Shown one piece after another: positions 52,090 through 55,788 of a DNA stretch of 55,788 nucleotides. The stretch comes from Fidelibacterota bacterium (GTDB taxonomy: Bacteria > Fidelibacterota > UBA2242). The notes under the pieces were generated by a model. That model was not told the DNA's origin and searched no databases. It saw nothing but the letters and a program-made list of their open reading frames with translations. Every line of letters begins with the position of its first letter. The stretch's first letter is position 1. Where the stretch lies: the NCBI GenBank assembly GCA_011046365.1, contig DSAS01000024.1, positions 1-55,788 on the forward strand, in the 5' to 3' direction. A program made the translations under genes and the position numbers.

Positions 52090-53394
52090 TTAATAATTTC
52101 TGATTTTTGATAAAACCAGGTTGGAGCGGCGGATTTCTTCCGATGCGTTCGGATAATTTTCAATCACCTTTCGGAATTCGATGACAGCCTGATCCAGTTT
52201 GTTCAGGCGGAAATAACAGTAGCCAAGCCGCATTTGGGCAGCCGCCTCTTTGTTCGCATTCCCGGCGCCGAACACCTTATGGTACTCATTCAGGGCTTCG
52301 GAATAACGCCCCTGATAGTAATAGGCTTCACCAATCCAGAAATGGGCATTATCAACCAGCGAATGGGAAGGATCAATAACGAGAATTTCCTCAAAGATAT
52401 CAATCGCTTCATTATAACGTTTCTGGTTAAATAGCATCATCGCTTTGTCATAAAGCTTCTGTTGAATAGAGGTCGCGGCTTGACTGGCTCGCAGGGAGGG
52501 CACTGCAGAAGCAGTCGTTCTTTTCGGGGGTGCGCTCATATAAACCGCATAGGGATTGTTTTGAAGGTCACCGTAGAACAGTTCAAACGAGACCCGCCGG
52601 TTTAATGTCCGCCGTGCCTTGTTGCGGCTCTCAACCAGGAGTTCATTGGCGCCTTCGGGAATAATTTCGATTCGCTGCGCAATGTCAGCCTGCATCTCGG
52701 CAGGGAAAAGGTCTACTAAAATTTTGGCGAAAGTCGTCGCCCTCTGTTCCGACAATTCGTAATTTAGCTGTTCATTTCCCTCGTAATCAGTATGACCGGA
52801 AATCCGTACCTTGACTTCCGGATCGCTACGCAGCGCTTTAACAATCTTGCCGATGGTCACATAATAGTTAGAATTGAAAGTTGTACTGGGCATGGCAGAT
52901 TTTTCTTCAAAATAGATATCATCAAAGGTCAGTTTCTGGAGCAGAAAATCCCCAGATGGTGCCCCGGTTTGCAAAGTCGCCGGTTCCTCGACCACCGTTA
53001 CAACAGCCGCTTCTTCGGCAGCTTTGACGGTGTCCTGAATGGCGGTACGTATCATATCAGCCGGTTCAGTTTTTTTGACTGTCTCCGTAACTGTCGCTAC
53101 GGTATCGGCTTTTACTGGTGGCTTGGTTTGAGCGCTCGGCGCAGCCTCCGGCTGAACCTCTTTTGGTTTTGCCACTGCAACGACGGGTGTTTTCTGAGAT
53201 GATGAGATAATTTTTTGCGGGGGTACTTTGGGATTGAGCGTTTCGGGATTGATATCCGGACGCTCACCTTGTTGCTGAATGATTGACCGTGCAATGATAT
53301 CTTCCCGGGCTGAAATGTCGGAAACCGCCTCTTTGCCACCACCGCAATTCAGGAGATAAATACTGCCGATAAGTAAGATTGTTAAACGCTTCAT
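52090..53394 (-). CDS. Lipoprotein fusing OmpA/Pal-like and YbgF/CpoB-like TPR domains
   Basis: A 434-residue lipoprotein. The ATG at 53394 is chosen because GGAGG (53406-53402) lies 7 bases before it and a lipoprotein signal follows, ending LLNC with Cys17 lipidated (Asn before Cys is unusual). A Pro/Lys/Ala-rich linker (about 45-125) leads to an OmpA-family domain (about 154-275) with RISGHTDYEGNEQLNYELSEQRA, which should bind peptidoglycan. The C-terminal part (about 315-425) has three TPR repeats matching YbgF/CpoB (AYYYQGRYSEALNEYHKVF, GYCYFRLNKLDQAVIEF). In proteobacteria Pal and CpoB are separate products of the tol-pal operon. No tolQRAB genes are adjacent. Confidence 0.85.
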   Translation of the reverse strand: MKRLTILLIGSIYLLNCGGGKEAVSDISAREDIIARSIIQQQGERPDINPETLNPKVPPQKIISSSQKTPVVAVAKPKEVQPEAAPSAQTKPPVKADTVATVTETVKKTEPADMIRTAIQDTVKAAEEAAVVTVVEEPATLQTGAPSGDFLLQKLTFDDIYFEEKSAMPSTTFNSNYYVTIGKIVKALRSDPEVKVRISGHTDYEGNEQLNYELSEQRATTFAKILVDLFPAEMQADIAQRIEIIPEGANELLVESRNKARRTLNRRVSFELFYGDLQNNPYAVYMSAPPKRTTASAVPSLRASQAATSIQQKLYDKAMMLFNQKRYNEAIDIFEEILVIDPSHSLVDNAHFWIGEAYYYQGRYSEALNEYHKVFGAGNANKEAAAQMRLGYCYFRLNKLDQAVIEFRKVIENYPNASEEIRRSNLVLSKIRNY

Positions 53395-53468
53395 CCCATT
53401 GCCTCCAAAGATGAAAGCACCCGACACGAATTTAATCTGCCAGATGCTCTATATTGGTATGCCAATCA

Positions 53469-53975
53469 TTATCTTTTCTTGGTTTCTTTTGGCGGAGTCT
53501 CCAGAACTTTAACCCGTTTCTCAAGATCGCTCAATTCGCGATTTATGCGACTGGCAGCTGTCTGAAGATCTGTGAGAGTACGATTGGTCTGACGCTGAAA
53601 TTGACTGAGTCTCTCGGTCACTCCGTCAAGATCACGTTTCAAAAGAGCCATCTCTGCCTCTGTATTCGTCCGGAGTTCCCGGATCAGGAGACCCAGTGAA
53701 TCAACTTTTACATCGAACCTGCGAACGGTTGCATCTAACCTATTATCAAAATCATCCTGCCGGGCTTGAAACTGCTGAATATGCTTGCCACGTCCCTGAA
53801 AACGCAGTTCCAGATCGTGAACAGTATGATCGAAGCGTTCAATATTCAGCACATGCAGTGAGTCGGCAATATTCAGCTGATCCATCCGGTCATTAACTTT
53901 GTTGACAACAAAGGTGAAATAGACGGCAACAACCACAAGCAGAACCAAAACAATAGTCTTAATCAGTTCTTTCAT
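53469..53975 (-). CDS. Membrane-anchored coiled-coil protein
   Basis: A 168-residue protein with one N-terminal membrane helix (about 7-24, IVLVLLVVVAVYFTFVV) and a long coiled coil through the rest (about 28-160), rich in Asp, Arg and Leu heptads, ending in a Lys-rich tail. GGGAG lies 6 bases before the ATG. The shape suits a periplasmic or cytoplasmic spacer, but no family is recognised. It is the gene before the Pal-like lipoprotein and may be co-transcribed with it (74 bases apart). Confidence 0.75.
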   Translation of the reverse strand: MKELIKTIVLVLLVVVAVYFTFVVNKVNDRMDQLNIADSLHVLNIERFDHTVHDLELRFQGRGKHIQQFQARQDDFDNRLDATVRRFDVKVDSLGLLIRELRTNTEAEMALLKRDLDGVTERLSQFQRQTNRTLTDLQTAASRINRELSDLEKRVKVLETPPKETKKR

Positions 53976-54043
53976 TAACTACTCCCATATTTACAATTCG
54001 ATAATTTCCTATATTTTAATTAATTTGAATCAAAGGGTGCATG

Positions 54044-54322
54044 CTATTGATCTTGATGAGTCTCCTCTTGCGCAGGCTCAGGCGTAACGGAATTAGCCGA
54101 GCGCATAGATTGTTTAGCCTCCGGACTTTGAATTTCAGCAATCAAAGTCTTGAGGTCCTTGTGGAATTGAGCAATCGTCTTTTCCAAACGCAAAATCAGC
54201 TCATCCATTAACGCTTTTCCATATAAATTGTTGATACCGGTCAAAAGATCATCAAATTTCGACATCAGATAGGCGTTGCAACTTTCAGTGCTGCCAAAAT
54301 CAATTTTCAGATCGTCAGCCAT
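54044..54322 (-). CDS. 92-residue protein of unknown function
   Basis: A small acidic helical protein without a signal peptide or membrane segment (MADDLKIDFGSTESCNAY at the start). The central part (about 20-70) suggests amphipathic helices (LRLEKTIAQFHKDLKTLIAEI) and the tail is polar (Pro, Glu, Gln). No family is recognised. A GAGGAA sequence lies about ten bases upstream of the ATG. It lies between two other small genes in a minus-strand run. Confidence 0.6.
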   Translation of the reverse strand: MADDLKIDFGSTESCNAYLMSKFDDLLTGINNLYGKALMDELILRLEKTIAQFHKDLKTLIAEIQSPEAKQSMRSANSVTPEPAQEETHQDQ

Positions 54323-54400
54323 TCCACTATTTCCTCATAAAAATACCATTATCGAATTTACAAAACTCATTTTAATTATCAATGTTTTTTGACAGGCTTT

Positions 54401-54586
54401 TTACCATTTGTCGCTTTTAAATGTTTCCCATTTATCAATATCCTTCAGAATCAAACGGCAGATACCCCGAATCGTAGGATTAAGCTTAATCTCCACGCTC
54501 GGCTGGCTGGAGGTCAATTTTTGAAGGACCTCCTTGAATTCCAGCAATTCGTTGCGATCAACTTCAACACTTAACCGGGTCAGCAT
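54401..54586 (-). CDS. 61-residue protein of unknown function
   Basis: ATG 54586 is fixed by GGAGG at 54595-54591 with four bases between, while an upstream in-frame start would run into the AmrS gene. The product has two helical patches (VDRNELLEFKEVLQKL and ICRLILKDIDKWETF) around a short beta-like segment (PSVEIKLNP), no membrane segment and no known motif. It lies 34 bases after the AmrS gene, in the same direction. Confidence 0.65.
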   Translation of the reverse strand: MLTRLSVEVDRNELLEFKEVLQKLTSSQPSVEIKLNPTIRGICRLILKDIDKWETFKSDKW

Positions 54587-54620
54587 CTTTCCTCCTCTAT
54601 TGTATAATTTCCAAAATATT

Positions 54621-55622
54621 TCATGCCAATATAATGGCATTCCGGGCACCACAGACACAGACATTCCCCCGGAGGTTCATTAACTCTACCTGATAGCCCT
54701 CCCGGCGGATTAAGAGCCGTCCACAGGAACGACAATATGTATTGCTTTCATCAGCGGTCATGACGTTGCCTTCATATACATAGTGTATACCATTATCAAG
54801 GGCAATATTTCTGACCCGATCCAGGGTAATTTTCGGCGTGCGATCCAGATAGGTCATTTTATAACTGGGATGAAAGGCTGAAAAATGCAGTGGTGTATCG
54901 GCGCCCAAATTTTTTAAAATCCAGTGGATCATATTTAGAGTTTCAGTCTCATTATCATTAACACCCGGGATAATCAAAGTCGTCAGTTCCAGAAATGTTC
55001 CCTGATTTTTAATGGCAATGATTGCCTCTAGCACCGCCTGAAGGTCTCCCTTACAATAGCGCCGATAGAAATCCGCTGAAAAGGATTTCAGATCAATATT
55101 GGCGGCATCAATATGGGGATAGATATCGGCGATAGCCTGCGGGGTGATATATCCGTTAGTGACCATGACCGTTTTTAATGCAGATTCATGGGCTAACCGG
55201 GCGATATCAATGACATATTCACCGAATATGGTCGGTTCATTGTAGGTAAAGGCAATTCCCATCGCATTATAATTAACGGCAGCCGTGACTATCTTTCCCG
55301 GGCTGACTGTCTGGCTCCTGATCTCTCCCGGTTTAGCCCGGGCGATGTCCCAATTCTGACAAAACTCACAAAACAGGTTACATCCGATCGTTCCGACGGA
55401 GAGAATATCCGAACCGGGATAAAAATGGTACAGCGGCTTTTTTTCAATCGGATCCATTTGCACAGCGACGGGGCTCCCATAGGCGCTCGTGAAGAGTTGA
55501 CCACCCCGATTCTGTCTGACGTTACACAGACCGAACTGACTCTCCGCCAGTTTGCACCGATGTGGACAGAGTTCACACTGAACCTGATGATTTATTGACT
55601 TCCACCACAACGCCTGTTTCAA
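54621..55622 (-). CDS. amrS: AmmeMemoRadiSam system radical SAM enzyme (AmrS)
   Basis: A 333-residue radical SAM protein. The cluster motif is C-x3-C-x2-C at Cys81, Cys85 and Cys88 (GCNLFCEFCQN), after an N-terminal Cys-rich segment (Cys16, 19, 23 and 33). GIAFTYNEPTIFGEY and DAANIDLKSF follow, with YCRSCGRLLI and CVCGA at the C-terminus as a zinc-ribbon-like end. These match AmrS, usually encoded near AMMECR1 and MEMO1 proteins; neither is in the window. Start is TTG at 55622, preceded by CGGAGAG. The reaction is unknown. Confidence 0.88.
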   Translation of the reverse strand: MKQALWWKSINHQVQCELCPHRCKLAESQFGLCNVRQNRGGQLFTSAYGSPVAVQMDPIEKKPLYHFYPGSDILSVGTIGCNLFCEFCQNWDIARAKPGEIRSQTVSPGKIVTAAVNYNAMGIAFTYNEPTIFGEYVIDIARLAHESALKTVMVTNGYITPQAIADIYPHIDAANIDLKSFSADFYRRYCKGDLQAVLEAIIAIKNQGTFLELTTLIIPGVNDNETETLNMIHWILKNLGADTPLHFSAFHPSYKMTYLDRTPKITLDRVRNIALDNGIHYVYEGNVMTADESNTYCRSCGRLLIRREGYQVELMNLRGNVCVCGARNAIILA

Positions 55623-55788
55623 TAGTTTCTCTCCGATTCTAATTGAATTAAACTACTAAAATGTAACTGAGATGTCAATAGCCATATTTTTGAATACCGG
55701 GAACAATTTTATTTTTTTGCTGTTTCAAGTACCAATAATAATGACTATATTTTGATTCAGTATATTAACACAACGAAAAGGATAATCC
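55623..55788. other. AT-rich upstream region of amrS, no gene called
   Basis: An AT-rich stretch of 166 bases at the right edge with no open frame worth calling. On the - strand TTGACA (55678-55673) is a good -35 candidate, but only a poor -10 (TAGTTT, 55655-55650) sits at 17 bases, so the amrS promoter is uncertain. Confidence 0.3.

Overview
The window looks like chromosomal DNA of a diderm bacterium of the FCB (Fibrobacteres-Chlorobi-Bacteroidetes) assemblage, most like Calditrichota, KSB1 or Marinimicrobia-type lineages. This is inferred from the gene set: a PorU-like C25 cysteine peptidase, two secreted proteins with FlgD/type IX-style C-terminal sorting domains, a DUF4175-DUF4159 pair, an OmpA lipoprotein, and a MurE with the DNPR motif typical of meso-diaminopimelate peptidoglycan. 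No phage, transposase, CRISPR or plasmid gene was seen. The exact phylum cannot be fixed without a search.

Layout. 289-5703: PorU-like sortase/peptidase, Maf pyrophosphatase and a RodZ-like protein. 5752-21944: a compact division and cell wall (dcw) cluster, all on the + strand, in the order mraZ-rsmH-ftsL-ftsI-murE-murF-mraY-murD-ftsW-murG-murC-[small ORF/structured element]-ftsQ-ftsA-ftsZ. It starts at a perfect TTGACA-17-TATAAT promoter followed by a symmetric set of four TGGG boxes that should be the MraZ operator, and ends at a strong bidirectional hairpin shared with the convergent rpmB. Most junctions overlap by 4 to 14 bases. murB and ddl are not in it. 22022-27821: rpmB, dusB, an unknown exported protein, an M24 peptidase/isochorismatase/46-residue membrane protein operon, a dicarboxylate symporter, a 59-residue membrane protein with its own consensus promoter and terminator, and yjbQ. 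27837-35135 (- strand): a four-gene envelope operon (DUF4159, DUF4175, a TPR protein and an unrecognised exported protein). Divergent from it is an outer-membrane-like protein joining a possible barrel, helical repeats and a BamE-like tail, then rnhA and an exported protein with an internally duplicated DUF2135-like module. 38915-43203 (- strand): pcrA/uvrD, mltG and an M50 protease. 43345-45221 (+): a MATE transporter and a small membrane protein. 45265-51841 (- strand): an M30-like secreted metallopeptidase, gpsA, purM and an acyl-CoA synthetase. 51903-51987: tRNA-Leu(CAA). 52090-55622 (- strand): a lipoprotein fusing Pal-like OmpA and YbgF/CpoB-like TPR domains, a membrane-anchored coiled-coil protein, two small unknown proteins and an AmrS-type radical SAM enzyme.

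Most of the window serves the envelope: peptidoglycan precursor synthesis and septation, glycan processing (MltG), outer membrane tethering (Pal-like), and export and anchoring of surface proteins (PorU-like plus two sorting-domain proteins). The least ordinary points are the folded, possibly coding element between murC and ftsQ, the mirrored MraZ operator, the isolated 59-residue membrane protein gene, the Pal-YbgF fusion and the barrel-TPR-BamE-like protein. Product names rest on motif recognition by eye; no database search was possible.
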